The position numbers and the translations under genes were made by a program. This document shows positions 22,354 to 33,100 of a stretch of 52,308 bases of DNA, one piece after another. Below the pieces are notes generated by a model. The model saw nothing but the letters and a program-made list of their open reading frames with translations. It was not told the DNA's origin and did not search any database. The stretch comes from Helochares maculicollis. Taxonomy: Eukaryota; Arthropoda; Insecta; Coleoptera; Hydrophilidae. The DNA lies in assembly GCA_033557835.1 (NCBI GenBank), contig JAWQRO010000153.1:1-52308 (forward strand). The letters run 5' to 3'. Positions within the stretch are counted from its first letter, which is position 1, and the number at the start of each line of letters is the position of its first letter.

Positions 22354-25218
22354 TTAATCCTTCAACTCTAAGTAATGTGCTTTAGTTGCATGTTTGTTCA
22401 AACTGGATCTACTTACATACACCTTTCCACACTGTTCACAAGTAAATCGATTTTCTGCTTCGTGTTTTGTTTCAAAATGACGCTTTAAACTGGATTTATC
22501 ATAATATTTCATGTTGCAAATGGAGCAACTGAAATTTTTGTCAGTATTTTGTCTTTGATGTCTGAAGACATGCTTTTCTAATGTTGCTTTCAAACTAAAA
22601 CTCATTCCACATATTAAGCACTTAAAATTACGTTTCTTGAGATGTATTATGATCTGATGGGTCTTCAGAGCTGATTTTTCTGTAAAACTTTTACCACATA
22701 TTTCACAAATTATGGCCTTAGGACATGTATGTATTTTTAAATGCTTCGCCAGTACTGTCCGCTTTTTAAAACACTTCTTACAAAACTTGCATTCGAATTT
22801 CTTTATGTCACTATGAATGGTACTGTGATCCTTTAGGTACGATTTTCTAATGAAAGCACGTCCGCAAACTTCACAAATAAAGGGCTTGTCTACAACGTGA
22901 GATTTCGTGTGTTCCTTCAACTCTTGCACCGATTTAAAATCCTGTGCACAAACCCTGAAAAATATACTTTTTAAATAGTGCTCTAAATCTTTGATTACAC
23001 AACTTATAGAGGAAAAATATTGCATTTGCTATTGTACTCAATAGGCTGGTACTCCTTGATTTCTGCCAGATTCAAATTGTGCTTGGGGTAGATTCTGCAT
23101 TTGAAAATTTCGCCTTGTTGCAGCATTTTGCGAGAACAAATATAAGTACAAAATTAAATACTTTTACTAATCCATGTTGCCTCATAAACTTGTTATTTAA
23201 TGAACTTTTCCACCATTCGTATTCACATTTACACTCTTTATATGTCTTTGTATATTAAGTCTACATTTCAGATGTTTAACATTCGTTGATAAATATATTA
23301 TGAGCTATTATTTGCAACTTAAATATACAGCCTGTTTCAGAATTTAAGGTTTCTGTTTGCATTTTGGGGCATAATTAGTAACCGAGATATTAATTACATG
23401 TACATGTTAAGAGCCACTGGCGGAATTCCCTAAGACGTTGTTGATCGAAGGCAGACGAATTTTATTGCTATTTCAAAGAATTCCCTTCTTCTCTACACTT
23501 AATACAGCTGGACCCAAACAGACGAAATAATAATAAAAAAATCTTGTTGAAAAGGAATATAGATAAGCGAAAAAAGTTAATAGTCTATTAAATTTCAACC
23601 AAAGAGGAAAGACAAGGAGCACATGTGTGGTCAATTTTTAACTAATACTTTCATTTTGATATATTTTATTCATTATTTACGATTATGCAAGTTTGCTAAA
23701 CTAGGAAAGTATAAGCTTTATCAAAGAATGAAGTTTTTGCTAATATGTAAATCACCTGAACCTATTCTAAAACGTACAAAAAAACCAGCGCAATAAATTA
23801 CAACCACAGAGGCACTTGTTTACTAGCGTTTTTATTTGATTTGATATGTTAAATTCAACGCCAGCTAATAATATTCAATTTATAACTATTTTCCAATTTT
23901 CTTAATTTGACATTCGTCAATTTATGCATTCTTTGTGTAATTATTATAGTTTATTTGAAGTTATTTACGTTCCCGGCTCCTCGATGATCATTTGCCCCTT
24001 CTGTCGATATCTGCTAAACAAATTTTTTCTTGTGCGTTGAATTTAAGTCGCTTTAGATTTAAAACTACGAAGGTAAAATAAATGCAATTTGTTATTGACA
24101 AATATGTATTATTGCAATTTTGTACTGACTATTTTCACTTTACAAATATGAATTAGTTTGCGATGCACGATATAATCACCTTTCTTGGGGCGGAAGATGG
24201 TAACATAAAGTGAAATTTTCACAAGGTCACACGCTGTCTTCTGCAATGCGCCTCAATAAACTTTGACTTTAATGATTTTTTATGTTCTTTTTTTCTGTTT
24301 CTATTTCATAAGGGTTTGCGTTCATGAAAAATTTAATTACGACTTGTTTTGATTATTATGCCAGTATTTTTAAAAAGATAAAGGTGCCGTTATGTCTGCA
24401 AAACATTCTTCAACCCAGCATGGTCTATCGGCATTATTTTGATTATGCCAGAAGTCCCAAATTTTCAACATTTGATTTATATATAGATAATACCAGGTCG
24501 TGTTTACATTGCCATTCTAAACATATGGTTAAAATAATGGAAATCAATTCTGCAACACCTGTATATGAACATTTCCAATAAGCTATTAATTAAACAATAG
24601 ATTAACAGTATAAATTACTTACCTGCACCTTGAAACAGCAATATTAGTGTCATTTTCAGACTTTATGGAAATTGGTTTCTTCCTATATACAATAGTACAG
24701 TATTTATTAGGTTCTGCACAGACTATGTTATGTTTCCTACTCATGTGTTGTTGAAATGTTAAAGGAAACAAATAGACATCTCCGCATTCATTACAACTGT
24801 ATCTAGAAATCTTTTCATAATTTTGATCATCTGCTTCCGGTAAGTTTACTTTTTCTTTGACCAGCATATTTTGTTCGTTCACAAGAAACGTAGTAACTCT
24901 TGCATTGCTAGTTTCTAGAGTAACATCTAAAATATCTTGAGAGTCATCATTCTCATTATTAAAATCAGATAAAACATTATGTAGTGTTTCATCTAATTTA
25001 ATACACCTATTAAGGGGTTCAATGTTTTCCTCGCTTTTATATTCATTATCCTTCAATCCATTTAAGGCTCTTTGTAAAGTGGCTTCAGATTCTTCAAACC
25101 GGATCGTAAAATTATAAAAATCAATCAAGGTGTGTGCACAGTCTTCACAGAAATTCGAGGGGAGTCCATCATCAGCATTTAGCTTAAAATTTGAAATGTT
25201 TTTATAAATATAAGGCAT
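22354..25218 (-). CDS. ZAD-type C2H2 zinc-finger protein, 5' end uncertain
   Basis: Two minus-strand exons, 25218-24623 and 22954-22354, join in phase 2 and give 398 residues as modelled. The first exon holds the C-terminal half of a ZAD domain (DDGLPSNFCEDCAHTL, then a helix), an acidic linker and one C2H2 finger (CNECGDVYLF ... H..KH). The splice joins ..SRC|RVC.., completing finger CRVCAQDFKSVQELKEHTKSH across the intron. Six more fingers follow (CEVCGRAF, CKFCKKCF, CEICGKSF, CLICGMSF, CSICNMKY, CEQCGKVY), for eight in all. Known: ZAD proteins are insect transcription or chromatin factors that dimerise through the ZAD. Odd: the first Cys pair of the ZAD is missing, and a stop precedes the ATG, so an upstream exon is probably unmodelled. 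Target DNA is unknown. Confidence 0.85.
22955..24622. other. Large intron of the ZAD zinc-finger gene
   Basis: AT-rich intron of 1.67 kb separating the ZAD exon from the finger array. No nested gene or clear transposon is seen. The open frame at 24324-24581 on the opposite strand has no recognised motif. Confidence 0.5.
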
Positions 25219-26319
25219 TGCTTACTTCAATTTGGAGAAGGCATGAAAATGAGTTGTTATGTCTACACTATGACTTTAAACATATATAGCCAAGTGGTGT
25301 TTGTGGGTTGAAAGTGATTAAAATCTCGCAAACATTCCCAACCGAAGGACACAAAACATGTAACAATTATGTCAGGATTCATCCTGCATTTAATTGCTTT
25401 ATTGATATTTGCATTTCATTAAGTTGTAGACATCATTTTCTTTCTAACAATTCCCGTGGAGCATTTATCTCTAAAGAAGATACAATTTAGCTCTTATTAG
25501 CCTTGGAAAATGTCCAGTCGCTATGAACTTCAGGAGAGTTTATTTATTTTGGATATCCAACGAAAGTAAAATATCATCTTTGCAGTACAGTACTCTTTGA
25601 TTTTGGCATCAAATGCACACGCGTAAATCAAAAAGCTGGCCGCATCAACAGAAATATTTTAACAACGCAAGATATCGATTATGTATCTCATAGCACAACT
25701 ATGTATAAAATTGTGTATTTCGAATTTGTTGGCTTCTTTTGATTTGTCTTCTTTGGACGTGTATGAGATGGTCGTAAGCATTATACACTCACCTCTGTTT
25801 TTAGGAGCATTTTTACGAGTAAAGCAAGAGTTATATTTGTCTCATATTCCTCAAATAAGGGATACATATTGCCCTCTTGTTTCAGGCAGCCTCTACATGT
25901 TTCAATAACTTCCATTTCCATAAATTCGATTAAAAATCGCAAGTACCCTACATGGAAATTTTAAAGTTGGGGCATAACCTCAACTTGACTCTATTGCTAA
26001 TATAGCCTAACCTCAAAACAACAAAATATTTTGACGTTTCCGACGTTCCTTATGCATAGGGAAAGCAGTGCGGCCAACGCAACGCTCTGCAACTCTTCTT
26101 GTGTCTTATCGTATTATAATAACGTAATGCACAAAGTCAGTTGGTATGGCGAAAGTTTCCGAATGGAAGCTTCAGTCTTGTTCTGGAAATACGCCAGCTA
26201 ACTAGTTCAAGAAAACAAATTAATAATTATCAAAAATTGTTAACGTTTCGGAAGTAAACAGTATGTTAAATACTTGCAGGTTGGCGTCAAACTTTACTTA
26301 TTTATTTACTTTATTGTAG
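25219..26319. other. Divergent promoter region, ZAD gene and NF-YB
   Basis: Between the zinc-finger gene (-) and NF-YB (+). An acceptor (TTTATTGTAG) at 26319 shows that NF-YB has an upstream non-coding exon here. The missing first ZAD exon would also be expected here, but I could not find a C-x2-C exon on the minus strand. Confidence 0.4.
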
Positions 26320-26333
26320 AACATCGTCCCAAA

Positions 26334-27610
26334 ATGGAGAAATCGGAATTAGTGGATGAAATGGGCAACATTTATACTGAGCAAACTTACATGGTGCAAG
26401 CCGACGACATTGATGGTAATTTTTTAAAACTTTACCTGTAATTTAAGTAACAAAAATATGTAATGTATGTTGTTTATATGCGGGAGTAATGTTAACAATT
26501 CTCCAGCTCGTGAATCATGTACGTTTGGTAGTTGCTGTGGTATGCACAAATCAGTCTAAATAATGTTCTAACTTGGGAAAGAATTCAAAAATTTGTACAC
26601 AACCACGCTTACTGCAGCCAGCACATCCATACTGGATAAGGTACCTTCTTTTGAGAACATTTTAGAAACTAATCTAATAACTTATATTTTTTAGTAGTAT
26701 AGTATCCACAAATTTGTGCATTATATACACAACTTTGCAGTGGCAATATTACATTATTCGGTCTTGTAGCACTAATAGAAATGTATATAATACTTGTGAT
26801 GAGTTTCAAAAACTTAAAAAAGCTACATATTTTGCATTCTCAATTAGTAGATTATTTTTATTCCAATCACAATTCATTAATTTTGCAAGTAGCCAAAGAG
26901 GCATAAAAGAAATTAGTCTGGTCCATCTAAACTATATGATGACTGGAGTTTGTTTTTGTTAATAGATGATAATGAGCAGTTAACGGCTGAAAATACTGAT
27001 GATTCTAACCATGATGGTGGAGACAAAATAGGGGTACCTCTTCGTGAGCAGGATCGATTCCTCCCCATTGCAAATGTAGCTAAAATAATGAAAAGGGCGA
27101 TCCCTGAAACAGGTAAAATAGCAAAGGATGCCAGAGAATGTGTACAAGAATGCGTTTCGGAATTTATTAGTTTCATAACGAGTGAAGCTAGCGATCGGTG
27201 CCACATGGAGAAGCGAAAGACTATAAACGGAGAAGATATTTTGTTTGCAATGAGTAATTTGGGATTTGATAATTATGTTGATCCGTTAAAATTATATCTA
27301 CAAAAGTACAGAGAGGCTTCTAAAAGTGATAAGAATATTCATACTACTGAAGTAGTCTATGAAGAAATTCCAGATGAATCTACCTACAGTAAGTATTGTC
27401 TAAATATTTATCAAAAATTTTTCTCAACGAGTCAATGATTTTATTTAATTCTTCATTTTTGTAGTGACAGTACAATTCCAGTAAAAATAATATTTTTTAG
27501 ACACGGCTACGGTCACAAGAAACATTTTAAAAGCTGATGTAAATGGGACGCAAGAAACAGTGATTTATACATATCAAGACAATAATATACACCAGTTTCA
27601 ATTAGCATAA
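26334..27610 (+). CDS. Nf-YB: Nuclear transcription factor Y subunit beta
   Basis: Three exons, 26334-26415, 26966-27388 and 27501-27610, join in phase to 204 residues. NF-YB pairs with NF-YC through a histone fold and, with NF-YA, binds CCAAT boxes. The conserved core starts at residue 54: REQDRFLPIANVAKIMKRAI, KIAKDARECVQECVSEFISF, ITSEASDRCHMEKRKTINGE, then DILFAMSNLGFDNYVDPLKL and YLQKYREA. This is nearly the vertebrate sequence throughout. The acidic N-terminus (EMGNIYTEQTYMVQADDID) also resembles the animal family. The tail is short and glutamine-poor. The start is the first ATG after a UTR acceptor, in good context (CAAAATGG). Identification is certain. Confidence 0.97.
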
Positions 27611-28603
27611 GTCTACTTCATTGTACATGTGTTTATATTTATTTAAAAATCATTTCTTTAGGTTTTTTTAATTGAATTGTATATAATTTTGTAACTAATT
27701 TAAGTTTTAGGTTAAGTACGTGATTATAAGTAATTATGATTATAGTAGTTAAACATACTAAATAAATTTTAATAGATTAACAAACTTGTATTTTTAACTG
27801 AGGTATATGTGCTATTTAAAAATGCTATCATTCCTCCAAAGACTTACTAAAGGCTTGTTGGCCAGCTTACAATTTTTTGTCATTAATCTGTAGTATCAAT
27901 TGTCATGTGAAAATAGTTTTATAAAAAAAAACGCCTCTTTATTATATGTAAATGTCAACAAAAACATTCTGCTAGTGGGCAAATCCAACAGTTAAAAATT
28001 GGGAATACTACTGTAGCTTATTTAAAATATGAGGGGGATCCTGGTTGCCACTGTATCGACACTTAATATTTGATCAAACCATCGGAGTGCTTGATTTTCC
28101 AAAAATTGAATTAAATCAGCACCATAAATTTAAAATTAGGACTAAATTGAGATTTTACAATAATTATGTTTATTCCTGTGATATAAGAGATATTAAGGGC
28201 TCAAATTTAGTAGTTTTAGTATATATAAGCAATAACCAATCAATTGTTCGTGTTTCGAAATCTAGCAGTTTCTGTCCGCCCAAAAATAATAATATTAATC
28301 TACAAAGGAACACCACTAATAATGTTGACAAACTTAAATAAGTTGAATTTTAGTTTGGTTTATAGACATTGATGTTACAAATCCTTAAAATTGGACTAGG
28401 CATCAAAGAAAAACCATTTAATTTTATCATATGCTGAAAGAAGTACAAACATTCTAATTGTAGCAGGCATTCTGAAAAAAAGACATGAAAACTGTGATTT
28501 ATGGAAGCAAATCTGCAGACATTCTTGAGTAACTACTTGTAGTGATAACTGCACAAGAAGTGAAACACGCCAACTTCATGATATTTTGAAATGCAAAATT
28601 ATA
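27611..28603. other. Intergenic, nothing firm
   Basis: AT-rich 1 kb between NF-YB and a mariner copy, including the NF-YB 3' UTR with AATAAA near 27760. A 98-codon plus-strand frame at 28045-28341 has no recognisable motif and is rich in Asn, Ile and Lys, as expected by chance in such DNA. Confidence 0.4.
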
Positions 28604-29865
28604 CCAGGTGCGCAAGTTTAAAATGTTGTTTTTTCATGCAAAATACCCAATTATTTAAAAACAACGGTAACATATTTTTTAATAAAAGTATTGGTCCTCG
28701 CTTTCTACACATTTTATCTATCTCTCGGGCAATTTATGGATACCATTCCAAAAGAAAGCATCAACTTTGATCGATATCCATTCATCGAGCCATTTTTGTA
28801 CATCCTCGCAAGTCTTGAAGTGTTGCTTGGCCAGTGCGTGTCCCATCGATGAGAAGAGGTCATGATCAGAAGACGCCAGGTCTGGGGAATATGGCGGGTG
28901 AGGTAGGAGTACTCAACCAAGCGAAGAAATCGTTTCTTTGACCACTTTAACTGAATTTGCAGGTGCGTTGTCATGTTGCATAATAACTTTGTCATGTCTT
29001 CGAACCCATTCTAGGCGTTTTTCGATCAATGCATGGTTTAAATTGATCATTTGTTGTCGGTAGCGGACGGTATTAACTGTTTCACCATGTTTGAGAAGCT
29101 TCTAGTACACTACTCCCTTCTGGTCCCACCACATACACACAGCATTGTCTTCCTCCCTAAACGATCCGGTTCAGTACTCGAAGTTAATGATTGTGCATTA
29201 CCCACGAGTTACGTATGGGGTTCTCAAAATATATCCATTTTTCATTGTCAGTTACAACACGATGCAAATAACTCTTTTGTGACGTAAATGCAGCATTTTT
29301 CATCTTTCCATCTGTCATTCGTTCAGTTTGTGTTGAACCCATTTTCCAGCCGTTTAAATCTTTCCTATGGGTTTCAGGGAATTGGAATTGGCTTGCCAAG
29401 TAACATTCAACTGCTCCGCCATCATTTGTTGTGTTTGTGTATCGTCTTCGACCAATAATGTTTGTAGTTCGTCATCTTCAAACTTTTTTGGTTGATTTTC
29501 ACATTCATTGTCAATAACATCGAAATCGCCACTTTTGAAACATAGAAACCAGTGTTCACAAGTCTTGACAGTTGGAGCAAGATCTCTGTAAGTCTCTACA
29601 TGAATTCGATGACTTGCTGATACCTTTTTCTTTTGATCGAAGAAGAAAATCATTCCATGCCGCAAATGCTCTTTAATTGGTTCAAAATTCGACATGTTTA
29701 ACACGGAAAATAAATATGTTACTAACCAGTAAACAACTAGACGAATATGTTTTGTAGTGGGTAGTAATATCAAAATCATGGCGCTTTGGGTTCTAAAGCT
29801 TACTTCAATAGATTGCATGCACCATCTCTTGATAACAAAACGACATTTTAAACTTGCGCACATGG
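28604..29865 (-). mobile_element. Mauritiana-type mariner element, full length but decayed
   Basis: A 1262-bp element with terminal inverted repeats of about 27 bp (left CCAGGTGCGCAAGTTTAAAA; right, inverted, CCATGTGCGCAAGTTTAAAA) flanked by TA at 28602-28603 and 29866-29867. The minus strand encodes a Mos1-like transposase starting at 29695 (MSNFEPIKEHLRHGMIFFFD). Its helix-turn-helix region continues to about 29360 (FKSGDFDV, FEDDELQTLLVEDDTQTQQ). The frame then shifts to SYLHRVVTDNEKWIYF at about 29240, where the first catalytic motif is TDNEKW instead of TGDEKW, and later to C-terminal pieces at 28714-28995. Several frameshifts make it non-functional. The ends differ from those of the 4.2-5.4 kb copy, so this is a distinct lineage. 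Confidence 0.9.
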
Positions 29866-30152
29866 TATTAGCAATATGTAATTAATATTTTTTTTAAAAG
29901 CATACTTCTAAGCACTAGTTGGCTTGCAGGGTAAAACAACAACTTGAATTAAAACAAATGTATAAAATGTAAATATATATATTATCAAGGATACAAAGAC
30001 AAGAATAAAAACTTCCCATCCTTTAAAGCATATGTCTATAAATATGTATACAACATAAAATTTTCTTCTTCTCAACAAAATGCATAAATGCTAAAAATCT
30101 TATTTTAGATTGTACTGCACTCACTATTCTACGTTAAATTATTTAAAAATTG

Positions 30153-33100
30153 TTATTTTCTTGTTCTTGTAGATTTACGAATCGGTTGAGGCTCAGGTAC
30201 CATTTTAGTATTTCTTGTCCTCTTTACAGGGGGGGCTACAAATTCAATGTCATTTAAAGCTTCATCGCTTAATATCTTCTTCCTCCGTGACTTTGAGGTA
30301 TCTGAATTTTCAGTTAGATTGAACTGAACTTTCTTAGAATTATTTTTTACTATTTTATCGTTCTCTTCTCCATGGCCATCTAGAGGTACCTGACTGCTTG
30401 GCAATTCTGCAATTAATCACAAAACAATTAAATTTTTGTTGGCTTTCTTAATTTATAGTTCATAAAATTTTAATCATGTGTTAAACATGTTTCTTGAAAA
30501 AATCGTAAAAGGGATAGAAGACAATTTTGTAGAAAATCCAATTAATCTTGTACATCAATTTCCTGCCAGGTGGTCAAAAGTTACCAGCTAGTTATAAGTG
30601 AAATATATAAAAATTTAATTTTGCCTCATAATTTACTAAATAAAACAATAAACATATTTTCTAAAGTCTATTGAAATCTAACGGTTAGTTTTAATAAACC
30701 TTCATTTATAAATACGCAGCTTTTTTTTACAATTCTCGTAAATGTTACTCGATTTACCAAATAAAGAAAAATATGCTAAAAAAATCTTACCGTTATCTTC
30801 TGATTGTGCGTCTAGCTTTCTTTTGGTTCTTCTCATTGATTTTAATGTTTTCTGATTATTTTCTTCAATTTCAACATGATCATGTGAGTTTTCTGAATTT
30901 TTTTTAGTATTCTTTCCTTTAGCTTTGGGAACACTCAATATTTCATCTTTCTGTTTTATTGGTGAATCTTCAAGTTCTTCTACGGCAACTTTAGGATTTT
31001 TCCTAGTGGTTCTTTTTGTCGATCTTGTGGACTTTTGTATTTCCTGTTCCTCTTTTGAAGAATTTTCAGCCTCCTCCTCTAAAACATCTGTTGGTTCTTT
31101 TTTCGTAGCTGGTTTTTTAGTTTTTCTTGTGGCTGTTTTGGGAGTTGTTTTTGCTGCTGTTTTTCGAGTTGCTTTTGTGGATTTTTCAGAAGTTGTTTTT
31201 GTGGATGTTTTAGGAGTTGTTTTTGTGGATGTTTTAGGAGTTGATGTTGTTTCCCCTCGACTGTCCTTTATTTCATCTGTGAACATTTCCTGGCATTCAA
31301 CTGTACTTGCTGAAGCTACTTGTTTCCTTCTACGAGTTTGTCTTACTGGTAAACCAGATTGTTCAGTATCTACAACTATCAATTTATCAAGTGTATTTTC
31401 TTTAAGAGGTGCAGAAACGGTCCTTTTATTCCGTTTCTGAGATTCCTTAGTCTCTCGCAAATCAATTTGTTCATTAGTGACATCAGCAGCACTTTTCTGT
31501 TTTTGATTAGGTTTACTATCGTCCGTTTCTTCAGTGTCATTTCCTTGATCTTTCTTATTTGTTTTCTTACGTAAATTGCGTGTTTTTACAACAGGGCTTT
31601 GTGTATTTTCCAGCTCCTCCGGATAATTTTGAATAGCTGCTCGTCTTCTAGAACGTGTAGCTCTTACGAGAACTGGCTGCGGAGATTCTTCTACTTCTTG
31701 AGCAATTTTTTTAGATTTTTTATTTGTTGTTTTAATTTTTGTTTGTTGTTTAGACAAGTTCAACTTTTCACCTAAAGTGTCCTGCAGATCAGTTTGATTT
31801 TTGGCTTCATCTTCTAATTCAACAGAATCTTCAGTGATCTCCTTTGTTAACATTTCTCCAGCTTCAGGCTTATGTTCAACTAATAAGCTGTTTTGATCTT
31901 GAAGCCACTTAGCTACGTTTACACCCGTTGTATCAGATGTTTCAATTTTTGGGGAAGAGGTCAATATTGATGGCACGGTAGATTTCAAAGGGGATGTAGA
32001 TTTTTTGGAGTAAGATTTGGTTGGTGGCTTCTTATTTAAAAGTGAATCAAATATTTGATCCTTTGATAACGGTTCTTCGAATAGCTCCTGCATGCCAGTG
32101 TAAGAGGTATCACTGGCACATGCACTTTTTTCTGCAACGGCAAACATTCTTTTTACACCTCCTACATCTCTGAGGTCATTTTGTGGCGACTTTGGTGTAG
32201 CCATTAATTTTTTAAGACCTTTTGGTTCTCTAAGATCGTTAGAAGGAGACTTTTGAATTTTCGGTGAAAAAAGCTTCCTTAAACCAGGAACATTGGATAA
32301 ATCATTTGCAGGTGATTTTTTAAAGGCAAATTTTATTCCATCCACATTTGATAAATCGTTATTAGGGGATTGTTTCGATAGTAGTTTTTTAACTCCCCTA
32401 AAATCACTTAGTCTGTTTCTAGGGGATCTTTTGAAAATTGCCTTTGTGCCTTCCACATTAGTCAAGTCATTTCGTGGAGACTGATGTATCAACATTCTTT
32501 TAAGACCTGTGACGTTACTCAGTCTATTATTTGGAGAACGTTTGAAGATTGCCTTAATTCCTTCTACATTTGTTAGATCATTTTGTGGAGACTGTTGTAT
32601 TAGCATTCTTTTAAGGCCTCTGAGATCACTTAATCTATTTGATGGAGAACGCTTAAAGATGGATTTAATTCCATCAACATTCGTTAAATCGTTTTTAGGA
32701 GTGTTTCTAGTCATTAATCGTTTGATGCCTTTGAAATTGCTTAGTCTCTTTTTTGGAGATATTTTAAACACAGATTTAATCCCCCCTACATTTGTAAGAT
32801 CATTTTTAGGCGACTTCTGTGTCTGTTTCGTTTTGTTGGACAAGTTTCCACTCAACTCCCGTTCATCCAAGTAAGTTTCATTTGCACTCACTTTTTGTTC
32901 ACTTACATTTTCAATTGCACTTTTTCTCCTCAAGCTGTAAGAATTATTCTTTGAATATAGTATTGATGATGTGTCTGTAGACTGGCATAGAGATGACATA
33001 TAAGAGCGTTTCTTTAAGGAAGCGTCGTTTTCTTCAATAGATGAATTCTCAGCAGCTGCTGAAGCATCAGAATTTAAAAATTCTACCCCTATAGAAGAAT

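Noticed and set aside
28045..28341. 98-codon plus-strand frame between NF-YB and a mariner
   Set aside because: Composition is that of AT-rich chance frames (Asn, Ile, Lys, Tyr); no motif recognised.
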